DNA of 64,000 nucleotides from Steinernema hermaphroditum (taxonomy: Eukaryota > Nematoda > Chromadorea > Rhabditida > Steinernematidae). The notes beneath the pieces were generated by a model, which saw nothing but the letters and a program-made list of their open reading frames with translations, ran no database searches and had not been told where the DNA came from. The stretch is taken from positions 14,292,092 to 14,356,091 of the forward strand of contig CM059623.1 of the NCBI GenBank assembly GCA_030435675.1. Direction: 5' to 3'. Shown here piece after piece: positions 45,205 through 57,694 of this stretch; position 1 is the stretch's first letter; every line of letters begins with the position of its first letter. A program made the translations under genes and the position numbers.

Positions 45205-46552
45205 CTATGTGGGTACCACTTGAGGTTTAACTCCAAATAGTGAACGAATCTCGTCGCGATACACCGACGACAGTTTGTAGTAGATAATGCAGGGAATGGT
45301 GACGTTGACGGCTGCGAATGGTCCCGATGCGAATTCCACCGCCTGCGACAGGTTGACGCTAAACGTACAGAATTAGAAGTGTTTGATTTGAAAATTTTTG
45401 CACATGCAGATGCAATATATGAAATGGGTAGTGAAACCACTTGATTGGGAGTATATCAAACGTCAAAGTGTCAACGATTCATAATAGTACTTGCCGCTAA
45501 GTCATGTGATTATCGTAATCCAAGTGGGACCTTATACACTTTAATCATAATTGCGACTGCTCGTAAGGAGCGATGTGAAAAGAACGCAGATAACGAGAGA
45601 AAATCGGTTGCTCTCTGCTTCATTACCCTTTGTCTTTCGTCGTCTGCGCTCTCTTTGGTTCCGGTTCCTTCCCGGGTGGCTCCGGTTCAGGCATTTCTGC
45701 CATCAATTAAAAGTTTTCACCTATTTGTGCACAAATTTTCACTTCGATCGAAGGCAAACACTTTTAAAGGAGACACTTACTCAGATATTAGAATCTCACA
45801 AAAGCCAAACAGCAAGATCGTGCAAGTCCAGCCAAGTAAATGAACAGCTACAACTACCGTCAACGACTTGATAATCTTCCTTGTCTCAGTATCATCCTTC
45901 AGAGGCCGCCTCTTCAAACAATGCCACAAAAGCGAGTAGACGACAATTACAAGAAGAGAAATGACAACTTGGCTTATAAAGTAGCCGCCCTTCACAGCGC
46001 CTACCATTGTTTCCGTGGGAAAACAGAGCACGTTTACATCGTATATTCGAGTTAAGAACTGAGCTGTTAGTAGCACCATAGTAAAAACAAAACACACAAG
46101 TAGCTGACCAAGCATATACAATGATTTGTTTAAAGATGTGTATCTAAAATAAAACCCTAGTCATCAGGGACATTGTCACTGTCTTACAGTATAGGATAGG
46201 CGACACACAGATAGCGATCAAAGCCAATTAGTAGAACCAATAGATAGCTGAAACATCCTCCGGCAAAAGGAATCATTTGGTGGAAAAAGCAGTCGCTGAC
46301 GGATACGAAGCGTCCCAGAAAGGCGTTATATGCAGGATAGATGGATGACGAAAAGACGAAGATATCGCTGACAGCTTGTAAGGCGATGAGAATATTACAG
46401 TTGCTTCTTAGACGTGACGATTTGATAGTGGCAGCAATGATGATTATGTTTAAGATTACACAGAAGGGGAGGAATGCCATGTAAACTGGTGAAATATGAC
46501 GAGCAAAGACGAGGAGTTCGTCTTCCGTTATACGCAAGTCGACGAGAGACAT
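45205..46552 (-). CDS. Srsx-type chemoreceptor, 293 aa, intact
   Basis: Exons 46552..46188, 46143..45781 and 45358..45205 total 882 bases. Seven hydrophobic segments; SSRLRSNCNILIALQ after TM1, FFHQMIPFAGG at TM3, LIGFDRYLCVAYP as the DRY-equivalent, ETRKIIKSLTVVV entering TM6 and NVTIPCIIYY then YRDEIRSLFG after TM7. These are Srsx hallmarks. AATAAA overlaps the region ten bases past the stop. Same intron positions as the interrupted paralog at 4.0-6.1 kb, except that it lacks that gene's first intron. Likely a chemosensory receptor in ciliated neurons. Confidence 0.92.
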
Positions 46553-46849
46553 TGCTGACAGACTGAATGTGTTATTGGTGAAACAGTGAGTACGTTTTTT
46601 CTCGCTACATAGTTAGAAATAGGGAACAACTAGGAAGGTATAATTGAATTGAGGCGGCGGCATTAGTCTGTGATACTCCATTTGAGAAGACCTTAGCCTA
46701 TAACCGGAATCGTCATATTTATTATATTATCGTTCTAACAACAGGATGAAATACCCAGGATATGAATCACAAATATGGCTACGCGCGAATTCGCCCTCAA
46801 CGCTCAAGGTACTAAAAGCCAAGTACTCCTGTGGGTGGGCAGACACCAG

Positions 46850-47035
46850 TAGCCTACCGGCGGTAAACAGACGGATGGTGATGGAGAACCACTCTGCGGA
46901 TCGCCATCGCCCAAAACATAAGCAACGAAGTCAAATAAGGAGTGAGACATGAAGACAAAAAGATCATACGTACTTGATTAGTGGTTATATCTGGGTGCAA
47001 CTTTGTGTAAACTTATGAAATTGTAAAATAAATCT
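46850..47035 (+). mobile_element. Probable non-LTR retrotransposon 3' end
   Basis: GTGGTTATATCTGGGTGCAACTTTGTGTAAACTTA..AAATAAAT resembles the stretch at 6770-6840; no polymerase sequence remains. Confidence 0.4.
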
Positions 47036-47039
47036 AAGT

Positions 47040-49380
47040 CTGAAACCGACTTATCCCCTGTGAATCAGGGCTGTGCTAGACGCGGCTTTTCAACTTCATG
47101 ACTCGACTAGGCTTGTCGAAGCAATTCGATATTCGAAGATTTTTAAGTATTCGACAACCCTACTCTTTCGAGAGCAGAAGTGCTTTTCGGGCAAGCGGTG
47201 AGAGAGAGCGCAGACGAGCAGAGAAAAAACAAACTTTCGGCTTTTGGGCGCACTACATGCACAGTTCTGGCCTTCAACAGCAGCCTTGAGAACCAAAATC
47301 AAACGGCAAGCAGGTTGCTCTTAATCTACCAAACTGCGCTGTGAAGAGTACTTAAAAAAAAAGAGCTTGTTATGATGACTGATTAAAACCCAAAAATCTC
47401 GAGAGCCTCGACAATTTTTTGAGACTGGAGACCAAAACAAACCCATGAGACCTCGAGACTTGCACAGTCGTGCTGCGGATACACACATAATAATAAACTA
47501 ACGCACGCTTTTTTAGAAATTATTTTTTATTCTTTTTTTCTAAATTTTTTGAATTTTTTTTCTAATTTTTTTGAGCAAAATCTGTTCAATAAACTCGCTC
47601 TCTCTGAGGCTGTCTGCGTTGAGTGAGCGGTCGTTCTCGGTCGTCGTTGTTGGCGCAATGATCGCCCCGGCTCCCAGAAGGCCTAGAACACCAGGGAGCC
47701 GTAGTTCCATCGTCTCGCCAAAAAGCCCGTCACGACCTCCCGACTCTACCCGCGCCGCCAGAGAAGCCGAAAAAGCCTTGCAACTCTGAAGTCCACGCCG
47801 CCAGCCGAACCGAAGATGACTCTCCGCTCCGTTGGCTCTACTCCACCGCTATTCCACTTCCGGAATCAGCTCTTCACGATTTCGACGCCCGCGCAAACTA
47901 ATGGCAACGCTGGATTCTATTCGGATTCGCCTGCTCCACCGAAATCAGAAGAAAATCAGCGACCACGGTGTGACTATGTTCTTCTTTGTGCATATATGAG
48001 ACGTCCTGCACGGCGTAATCCGTTGATTCGGGAAAATAAATCGTATGAATCGTGTAAAAAAAACAATATGCACTAAAAACTAACCGCGCAAGATTTTTTC
48101 CTGCAAAAAAAAATCTATTTTTTTCAAATTTGCCTCAAACGACCCGTATCTGTAACTCCCACCACGATTTTCAAAATTTTTTTTCACAAAAATTTAAATG
48201 CTCCCCAAAGGATCATGTGTGTAAAATTTCACCCAAAACACACCAAACCACCCCACCTAAACCCTCCCCCAAACCGTACAAAAATTTTAACTACACCACC
48301 AACACAATTTTAACTTGTTAATTCTTTATGCATATGTAATTTCACATAAGAAAATCACAAAACTTTTCATTGTTTTCGGACAAGACAAAACGCTTATTTT
48401 CGACTAATAAGAGTAATAAGATTGTAGTCACAGGCTCCATAGCAGATTTCGCAGAGTAAACATGTTAATGTAAGCGTATACAATGCTGCATGTGCACTTC
48501 CATTTGGATACCTAAGTAGTTTTGCAATAAATAACAAACTAATATTGCCACATGTGTCGTGTAACGATATGAAAGGATACGTTTAATGTTTCCATTTAGC
48601 ATTCTCAGCGTGTGGGAAAAATGAGATGTTCTGAGAAGACCTCTATTACGTATGTCCGTTATTAAATTCATTATTGTCTCTGGAGATAGGCGTGAAATAA
48701 TGTTGAAAACATGTTTTGAAGGGTAGAATTCAAGGAAAACATGCCTACGTTTTGTAGTGCAACGGTGCATTACGTTATTAAGTTCGTTATTAAACGTCTG
48801 GTTGCACTAAGCAGCAGTATTTTCTCGTCACAAAACACATATAATTTCGGGTTTTAACCCGATGGATTGCTCCGCGTCGACTCCACAAAATACGCCAATT
48901 TTCATTCTTTGATGACGTCGATTCGATAAGGATTGTTTGCATAAAGATTCATGCAATTTGGTCGAAATTTTACTGGGTTCTCCGTCTATTTGAAACTTGC
49001 AGAACTTTTGGCGCAACAAACGTTTGCTGCTACAAGGAGGCGGAGTTGTCAGGGTCGTAAAAATTGGGATGAATTGTCGTGTAACCCGTCAAGGTAGGTA
49101 TATTGATCGTGCCGGATTCCGCTTGATCTTCTTCCTTCCTGGATGGCTTCTGTTCTCAGCCTGTTCTCGGTCATCCACTTATTTGGCGAATATCCCGGAT
49201 CCCTCCTGTCTCTTGAAAGCGCTTGACAACGCGCTGGACTTGAAAAAGTTGGACTCAACTGGGTCCGACTTAGCAGACAATTATTTATTAGCTTGAAGCC
49301 GTGAATGTTATAAATCGTTTAGCCGTACTTCCTGGAATTTCTAAACTGACTGCTGTTGTTGCCGTGCCCTTACGCGTTCA
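47040..49380. other. Intergenic DNA
   Basis: AT-rich with a GC-rich island at 47630-47900 in which three plus-strand frames are partly open (Pro/Ser/Arg-rich); no splice structure or domain lets me choose one. Nothing recognisable in 48.0-49.3 kb. Confidence 0.4.
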
Positions 49381-49383
49381 TAA

Positions 49384-49755
49384 GATATCAGGCGTTGAGA
49401 CATTTGAGTCCCGGCACTTGAGTCCCGGATATTTGAGTCCCGGACATTTGAGTCCCGGACACAGAGCTCCGACGAAACGGTCGAGTTTGAGTTAACTTCT
49501 TGGGTATTTGCTTAGCAATTTGATGCGCTATGATTCACGGTGGACGTTTCTGCCGTTTGCAAATGTTACCGTTTCGTCGGAGCTCTGTGTCTGGGACTCA
49601 AATGTCCGGGACTCAAATGTCCGGGACTCAAATGTCCGGGACTCAAATGTCCGGGACTCAAATGTCCGGGACTCAACTGTCCGGGACTCAACTGTCCGGG
49701 ACTCAACTGTCCGGGACTCAAGTGCCGGGACTCAAATGTCTCAACGCCAGATATC
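49384..49755. mobile_element. Foldback element with 15-base repeat arms, second family
   Basis: Inverted arms 49384..49480 and 49569..49755 begin GATATC(A)GGCGTTGAGACATTTGAG and meet an 88-base loop through CAGAGCTCCGACGAAACGG. The left arm has four copies and the right arm about ten copies of the unit ACATTTGAGTCCCGG (as its complement on the right). The repeat arms give open frames of SGTQM or PGLKC units, which are artefacts. Confidence 0.88.
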
Positions 49756-49759
49756 ACAC

Positions 49760-50251
49760 CAAGAACTTCAAAAGCTCGTCAGTAACGAACCTAAGCTGTA
49801 GACCTGTCTACGACGTTCGAGCATTGTTTATCTTAGTTGTCAATCCGTCAGTGTCAAGCGTGGGTCAAACACAAATGCTGAACAGGTTTCGAACCTTTGG
49901 ACATCAATCTCTGCAGCGCGACGCCCGCGTACCGAGACCGAACGGGTTGCCAATGGATCAAAAAACATCTTTAACACCTTAAATTTGTGCCATAGAAGAC
50001 AGATTTGCGAATATTTCAAACTCACGCTCAAATCAGATCCTATCCAAAGTATCCCTATAGAACGCACTCACATAAATTGTCCTTTGTGGTTAGGCGCCGT
50101 CGACCTTCTTCGGTCACGCTCTAATCTCATCAGAGATAAAATCTGTTTGCCTCGGAGCTCGGGCAAACCGGTGTTGAAGAAGAAGCTTTGAGTATTTTTA
50201 TGGGCTTGGAGGCGCCTTTCATTCAGTGTTCCCATCGAACTTCGAACCATC
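49760..50251. other. Intergenic, upstream of the vWA gene
   Basis: No gene seen. Confidence 0.4.
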
Positions 50252-52020
50252 ATGCGTGTTCATCTCCTCTCCCTTCTCTTTGTAAGTTAGAAGGGTGAGA
50301 AATCTAAAATGATCTTTGTTATTCAGATGGTCGCGATTGTGCGAGGGCAGTATGGACCCATGGAAGGTGAGTTACAAGTGATCCGGAAAGTGGATCTATA
50401 GGCAACCAGCTGGAAAGGAAATGTTAGGGAAAATGACCAAGTTTTGACCAATTTTCAAGATGAAAGGATACAATATTGTCCCCCATTTTCCTGGTAACCT
50501 AAGCACGCAAAATATGGACTCTTTCTAAAAATCTATCTAAAACACAGGTCAGATTACCTGATGAGAACCAATCTGAAGACTAATCATAAAAATTGAAGTA
50601 GGTTGACTTCTGAGTTACCCGATTTGGATGGCCATTACACGTTTGTTCGATAATGGCCATCCAAATTGGGTAGAGTTCAGTTTTATGGACGCTTGAACCT
50701 TTCTTCAAGAGGTGAACTGTTTCGTTATCGCATCCTCTAAGTCAATGAAAGACGCTGTATCATTTCCGATGGCTTCGGACACTAGGGAATACGAGAAGCC
50801 GATAATGAAGACAGGGAACCAGAGTCTAAAAATATAATTTAGCCAATCTTCGGCAGCTGATTAGCCAACTCAGCTGATGAGCCTTTGAATATCTCTGATG
50901 AGAACTCAAAATATACGAGCAACTATCACATGTCTATATAGATCTGGATGACCCTTTTTTTTGTTACATTTCGCACCGCATTGTGTATGAGGACTGGCTT
51001 CTGAGGGCTACCGCTATAGCTTTTGAAAGGTGTCGGCTAATAGAACGGACATTTTCTGACTTGTTTGTTAGAATCAAATTCGAGGAAACGGAGTATGTTG
51101 CCAGTCCTTTGCTCCGGACGCGCTGTAATTCGCAAGTACGCCATATTCTATAGGGTGGAGGGACTGGTTAAAATGTATGCCAAAGGGATTATCTGGATTT
51201 GTACACTGCGGTTGGTTTGTTTGATATCCGTGCTTTTGGTCTATGTAATCAGAATTCTACTCTTCCTCTTCCTAGAAACCCCGCCGGTTGCCCCGGAACC
51301 AAAGCAGCCTTCGGAGCCGAAGCACCGTGAACCACCACGGGATCAGGCCATCCCTCCTCCACCTGCTTCCCCTGCTCCTGCTCCTACCCCGCCTAAAACT
51401 CCAACCTGTGGCATTGCCGACGTTCTTTTCGTTCTCGACTCCACTGGATCCGTCAGAACGTTCTACCAGAATCAGAAGAAGTACATGATCGACCTCGTCC
51501 AGGTTCTCGACGTCAGCCCGACTGGTCAACATGTCATTCAATTCTTGAGTGTCTTTCCGTGGATCATGCGTCTATTCTAGGTCGGAATCATTAAGTACAG
51601 CAGCCACCGTCGCATGAAGATTCTCACGCCCCTCGACGAGGACAACGAGAAGCACGTCATCATTTCCAAAGTGCAGGGTGATATAAACGCGAATTTCTCT
51701 CTTTACATAGCATTCCAGATCTGACCTTCAACGGCGGCATAACCGAGACTGGCGCAGCTCTAAAGCTCACAAAGGAGGCCCTCGAGAAACGTCGCAAGGA
51801 CCGAAAGACCGCCGTCGTCATCCTTACCGACGGATTCACGTTTGATGACACCGCGGGGCCTGCCAAGGACCTTCACGGACTTCCCGACGTCGTTGTCTAC
51901 GTTGGAGGCTTGGCTGATCCCGTTCTAAAAGCGGTCCTCGTCGAGATCACTGGAGACGAGTCGCGTGTCATGCTCGGAGAAGAGGGAAAACAGAAACTTA
52001 TCAATTCTCTGAAGTGTTAA
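50252..52020 (+). CDS. Secreted von Willebrand factor A domain protein, 241 aa
   Basis: Exons 50252..50281, 50327..50366, 51276..51532, 51581..51677 and 51719..52020 total 726 bases. Signal peptide MRVHLLSLLFMVAIVRG spans the first two tiny exons. A Pro-rich linker (PPPPASPAPAPTPPK) precedes one vWA domain: ADVLFVLDSTGSV is strand 1 with the MIDAS DxTxS-type motif, GGITETGAAL supplies the MIDAS Thr and VVILTDGF the Asp. Metal-dependent ligand binding is therefore plausible. The 909-base second intron holds a hairpin at 50615-50672. AATAAA follows at about 52037. Confidence 0.9.
50615..50672. repeat. Hairpin in the vWA gene intron
   Basis: ACCCGATTTGGATGGCCATTA and TAATGGCCATCCAAATTGGGT are inverted copies (one mismatch) around a 15-base loop. 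Confidence 0.8.
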
Positions 52021-53089
52021 CCTCATGTACATTATCGAAATAAACGTATGCTATCTTGGTTATGGTCCTATCTAAGCGAGTTTGCAGCCGATTCTGTACC
52101 GGGTCCCAAACTGTTGGATTCGGTGGGAAAGAGCGCAGACAAACTGAGTGACTTTCTCCTTTTTAGAGCCAGCTTAAAACTAACCAGAAGGTAAGAAAGG
52201 GTGCTTTAGAAGCCGGTACGGTTTACTTTCGGTGAATGAATCGTAACTGCTTTTGCCACAGCTGCCCACTTTTATATCAGTTGTCTAAATGGCGCGCCTT
52301 TTCTATCAATGGTCCCGCAAATCTTTTATCAAAGTCCGGGCTCGGAGGAAGACCTCTTTCAGATGTGGACCATAGATGTGGGCATGAGTGTCGGAACAGT
52401 GGCTCCTGCATGTGTTGTTAAGCCGGTAAGCCCCTTGCATATCAGTTTGCTCAATAGGGCTTTTCGCACCTAACTAAGCATCCTACTGACTGAACTGATT
52501 AAGCAAACCTAGTTGAAATTAATATTCATAGCCGCAAAAGTGACTTGGTCAACGCTAGCAGTTCTGCTCTATAGACATACAGTCCTTCTTCGATATCTTT
52601 ATTGAAAAAGCGAGAAGGAGGATGTCTACAAAAGTTCCGGAGACTTCTATTTGTCTTCAATGTCGTTTCAAGTTGAATCCCAGTCATGAACACAAGCAAG
52701 GAATCCGAATGCAACCCCACACGGTTTAAAATTGAATGATTGGATTGATCCATGACCATCCATCGGCCCATGGATTGGCACGTGAGAAACAGGAGCTGGC
52801 TGAATTGGGACTTGGATTGAACCACAGCGTGGTGATGCTGAACCTTTGTGGAAACGGTTGGTTCTAGCACAAAAGCAAACCAACACCAGAGACATGTTCG
52901 GGCCGATTTAATTTGGATCTATGCTCAAACGTACTATTTTTACCTTATAGAAAGAAGTTAACTGGCTAGACTGCGCCAAGGTCCCATCCATAACATCGCT
53001 GAGCATAGTTCTTTATTAAAAACACCATAAGTTAGAATTGAGACATCCCTCAAATTTCTAAATATGTACACGTCTATCTAAACGACACT
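52021..53089. other. Intergenic DNA
   Basis: Contains the AATAAA signals of both flanking genes (about 52037 plus, about 53010 minus). No gene supported. Confidence 0.5.
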
Positions 53090-56000
53090 TCACGATCCGA
53101 ACTGTTCGCTGTTCTCGTCGATGCGCTTGAATTCGTAACTTCCACGTCCGTCCATGTGGAGGTAGTACTCGTGATGAACCCACAGTGATTTGCGATGGGA
53201 TACGGTAAAGAGGGTGATGTCGCGTTCCCTGCACAGACGATACATGGCGCCCTCGACGTCGACGGACACGGCCGAGGTGCACTCGTCCAAAATGGCGAAT
53301 TGGGGCCGATGGTAGAACAGGCGCGCCATCTGGATGATCGATGTAAAGGTGGGCTCGCTATGGTTAGGCACTTACAGCAATTCTCTGTTTCTCTCCTCCA
53401 CTGAGAACATCCATCCAGTCCTGGACCGAATCCCAGCCGCCTTCGCGATTCAAGATATACGACAGTTGGACATGTTCCAACATCTCGCTCAAGTCCTGAT
53501 CGGTGATCCTCTTCCTGCGCATGTCAGCCGGTCTATCGGGGTAGATGACCTGATCACGGAGAGTGCCAAGGGTCATATAGGGTCTCTGGAAGGGTCTTTT
53601 TCAGTTGCACTCTTTGAGCTGCCTATACCTGAGGGACATAGAAGAGTTTTCCCTTGGCCGGTTTCGTCAAGCGACCGCCAAACAAAGGCCAGAGTTCTCC
53701 GAGAACACGGAACAAGGAGCTCTTTCCGCAGCCGTTGGGTCCGCAGACAAGAACGTTTCTGCCAGAGGGTACCTCGAGATCGAGGGAGCGGATTAGGACA
53801 TCTCCGTTGGGGGTGACTAGAGGGACACCTTCAAAGCGGATCACGTTGTCTTCGATGATCAGCTCTCCTAAAAGCGATATTTTGATATAAGGTGCAGAAT
53901 AAGAAGCGTCTTTGCAGTGACCCGGAACAGGCACTGCCAGAGGTCACAAAATCTGACCTTCATGATCTTTTAAAGAGAGCTTCCTTAGGCAGTTCTCCCT
54001 TCTTCACAGCAATATTCGACTTTTTTCAATGACACTTACCAGATCCAGGAATGAGGTCGCTCGACAGCAAAGCACTGCTGCTATCAGCTTGATCCCCATT
54101 GACCATCGTCCTTTCATACTTCCCATCCTCAATCTCATTCAGCACCTTCATCAGCTGATCCATACGCGTCGTGAAACCGGCCAATCGGGTCAGCTCACGG
54201 CCAGCCAACGAAAGACGTCCCAGAGCCTCGGCCAAGCGGAACATCATACGACCGCTGTTGTAGTAGTCCTGGATGAGCTCGTTCTTGCTCATCGCTCGCA
54301 CAGATTTGTCGTTCTTGAAGAACTTTCGGCTGATGGCGTACCAGCCGACTACGGTGGCGCAGTACTTGGCGATGATGTTGTCGACGAAGCCGATGGAGAA
54401 GCGGAAGATGATTAGTGAACGAAGATGGGAGACCATGCGCTCGAATGAGTTCATGATGGAGGTGCGTTCGCGATCGTTGCCCTAGATATACCGTATACCT
54501 CAGGCTTCGGGTAGTAGACCATACCTGATAGAAAGCTATTTCCTCGCTATTCGTAATGAGCCTCGAATTGACATAGCGGAAGTCACCCTCCAGTTGCTGC
54601 TCGACTACGGTAAGCCGCCCGATTGGACGACGAAGATAGGTAAGGAAGACGCCCGATATGAGAAGATAAGTGAAGAGCTTGGATGGCGCCTGGAAGCCGA
54701 GAGTCGTTCCCAGGGTGTTCACGTAGAGTGCGACGTCAAGAAGAGGTTTGGACAGATTCGAATACAACTCTACGATGCCTTCACAGAATCGGTCAACATC
54801 TTGAGTCAGCAGCTGGTCGGCGTTTGCGATTCGGTTATCGAGGTTGGACATCTTGTAGAAGGTAAACCCGTTGAGATACTTGGCGTAAAGATGCTTGGTG
54901 AGACGTTCACGGAAGCGCAATTTGAGCTCACTCAGACCGAACTGAAACATGTATTTGTTGTAAGAGAGCAAATACAAGAATATGAGAAGGCTGGCCAAGT
55001 CGAGGTCATCAGTTTGGATGGGAGGTGATCTGGCCGAAGGCATAGTGGCAATGAACCGGTCACTTTCGAACGGATCTCATCTGTCTGTGTAACTCATAAG
55101 GAACATGTTTCACTGGTAATCAGTCGAGAGTGGTTCGACGCCGGCCCTGATCCCTATTTTATCTACTGTCTGAAAGCGACCGGTTCCTCTCTTCCCCCGT
55201 CTTTCATCATATACCCATACTGCCGCATTCCAGGCCTATTAACATCATATGCCAGGTCCAACGCCTATTATCTTCCCCGGTCCCTTAATGATCATTTTCA
55301 AAGCTAGCGTTCTTTCGCCGATCCATGTCCTATCCTATGCTCCGTGCTTCATGCTTCATCCATGTTTTATCTGAAGGCTGGAAATCACGCCTAGAAGCCC
55401 TCCTCTCATCTGTTTTCACGAGGAATTCCCCCCCCCCCCTTAAATGCTCGGGACGCTTTCTCGTGATAAAAGACCGTACTCTCATCTCATCCCTCCCATT
55501 TCAGTTCCTGTGGTTTTCTAAAGCTTTTTCTAAAGATCCTAAAGCGGATCCACAGTCCTGAAGATCTGCTTAAGAGCAATTCCATAAAGAGGTCTTTCCA
55601 GACGGTTCCATCTCACAATCCCACCGTGATCGACCTCTTCCTACGCTGAACATTGTATCACACCGGATCTTGCATCAGCTTACAGAAAGAGGTTAACTCA
55701 ACAAAAATACACCAATTTCCAGTCCCTGACAGCAAATTTGAATTATGAACTTTTGCCGCACCCTGTACACAGCTACTGACCTTTTAATAACTATACAAGA
55801 GTAAACAGCCAAAAAACCAACCTTTAGCAAAGCGTTGATGACCGAAATTGACGGCATGCACATAAGATAGTTCATGAGGGTTTTGATGAAAACTTGGGAA
55901 TCCCGATCGATGATGGCACTAAATTCCATGCTATATCCATCTTCAGACGGCTGACTTACGCTTCAACTTTTGTGGAGGTGGTGATCATCCACACATCGGC

Positions 56001-56385
56001 ATAAGTGCGGCAAAGAAGACAAATGGCAATGACGACCATGTAGAACACCTAAAGGACCATCATCCTTTTGAGGATCATCTCTCCCTACCTCTGGCGACAA
56101 AACATTGGGAACGATAATTTTCAAAATTCTCTTCAGCTTCCTGAAGAACTCCCAGTTCACATGCGCTTTTTCGGACTTCTTCTTCGACGCATCGTCTTTC
56201 ACAAACTTCGCAGCGTGCCTCTTACTTCTAAGGCGAAGATATGAGGCCTATCAGGATCAAACCTACCCCAGGCGATAGTATCGGTTGTACAATCGAATCA
56301 CCGCGAACACAGTGGCCAGTCCAGCAATGGCCGGTGTCGCGTCGCCCCACCTGATCGACGACAACTTGCTGAGAACGGCCGGCAT
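53090..56385 (-). CDS. ABCD3: Peroxisomal half-ABC transporter, ABCD3/PMP70 type, 667 aa
   Basis: Nine exons: 56385..56267, 56227..56089, 56048..55960, 55930..55822, 54941..54525, 54481..54040, 53867..53629, 53585..53376 and 53329..53090, total 2004 bases. The membrane half has the ABCD family stretches [33 protein letters not shown] (the EAA-like loop region), [14 protein letters not shown] and [15 protein letters not shown]. The nucleotide-binding half has Walker [10 protein letters not shown], signature LSGGEKQR and Walker [11 protein letters not shown] followed by the switch His in FTVSHR. It dimerises to import long- or branched-chain acyl-CoAs into peroxisomes. Length fits ABCD3 (about 660). 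AATAAA follows at about 53010. Confidence 0.95.
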
Positions 56386-57644
56386 TCTGCAATTTTTGAA
56401 AAACGACGCTTTATTTACAAGAAGAACGTGGACGGAGAACGCACAACTGATGACGGGCGGTGGCAATGTGTTCTTCACCCGGTCGCTCTTCGCCCCTTTT
56501 GGATGAGGATACAATTCTTGTGCTGTGGCGACTCTGTCGATTATACTTGGCTGTAGTGTGATCGAAGGACGACGCGACGGACGGCAGATACGCGCCACTG
56601 CTGGAGACGCCACGATCGATCGATGTGCGCCAAATGAGAAGAACTGTTGTGGTGGTCATAAAAGGGCACCTTGTTGTGCTGGAAAATGTGTGTGGCATAA
56701 GCGTCCCTTTTTATAATTTACACAGTTATGTCCTTTCTGAACTTCTTTCTCTTCGTTTCGTGAGCTCTCCAGCCCCTTCTGATATCATCAAATTTTCCAA
56801 ATTGCATCCTACCACCTACCATTTTCCAGCGTGATTTCTTCCCAGGCCTTGGACAGCGCTTGAGCGGGTCCAGTGAGAATAAAACACTAAACAGAGACTA
56901 AATAGAGAGACTACAAGACAGAAAAGACAGGATGCGGCTTCCTTGTCTTCAAAATGAGGAACAGCTGGAAATGGGTAGAGGTAAGGAATGCGGAGACTGT
57001 GCATTTGAGGTGAAAAAAGCCTTAAATTGTAGTGCCCAAAATCTGAAAGTAATCTGCTGGTGCTTCGGAAAGGTGCTTCCAAACCTCAAACCTGCAGACA
57101 AATAAAATCACTTCATTCACTAGCGATGCACCGGAACGAAATAAAACCGGAAGAACCGGTACCGGAACCTACTGTACACCGTCCAGCGTCACAGAGGAGA
57201 TAAACAACAGCGAAACTCATAGTAATCCCTATGGAAAAACCTGTGTTCCACGAAGAAGACATATCGATTTTGGAACCGAACCCCAAAATTTTGCTTCTCT
57301 GGTCGAAAAAATTACACCTCTTATGGTGGCCTAGAGTTTTCGTCTCTCTCTGCGGGTCCGGGACAAATACCCGTCCATCTCTGGTTGTGAGACGAAGACA
57401 TGGCGAACTACCCAATCATCATGTATCTTACAACATCGGCTTTGTAACAAGGTTCCAACGTGGAGCGAATTTGCTGTAGAAATGTCATCCTCTGCCATGC
57501 GTTGCAAGATCCCCTATCTCGCAAATGTCGAAAACACTGCGTGACCAGACGGAATTAAACAAACCTCTGCTCTCAGTGACATTTCTTTCCCAAACAACGT
57601 TAAATTCAATGTGATCTTTCGTCGACGTGGCCCGTTTTTTGATC
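56386..57644. other. Intergenic DNA
   Basis: No supported gene between divergently oriented ABCD3 and the 473-aa secreted gene; open frames at 57110-57480 on both strands lack start context or domains. Confidence 0.45.
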
Positions 57645-57645
57645 T

Positions 57646-57652
57646 TATAAAA
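57646..57652 (+). promoter_or_regulatory. TATA box of the 473-aa secreted protein
   Basis: TATAAAA, 49 bases upstream of the ATG at 57695. Confidence 0.6.
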
Positions 57653-57694
57653 GAGACCGCCCAATTCGATCTATGCACTCCGCTCTCTGCAAGA

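Noticed and set aside
49100..49800. CRISPR-like array of 15-base repeats
   Set aside because: The repeats are contiguous with no spacers, arranged as inverted arms, and the genome is eukaryotic.
49540..49801. Open frames of SGTQM/PGLKC-type repeats
   Set aside because: They translate the 15-base foldback arms in several phases and on both strands; no start, splice or signal support.
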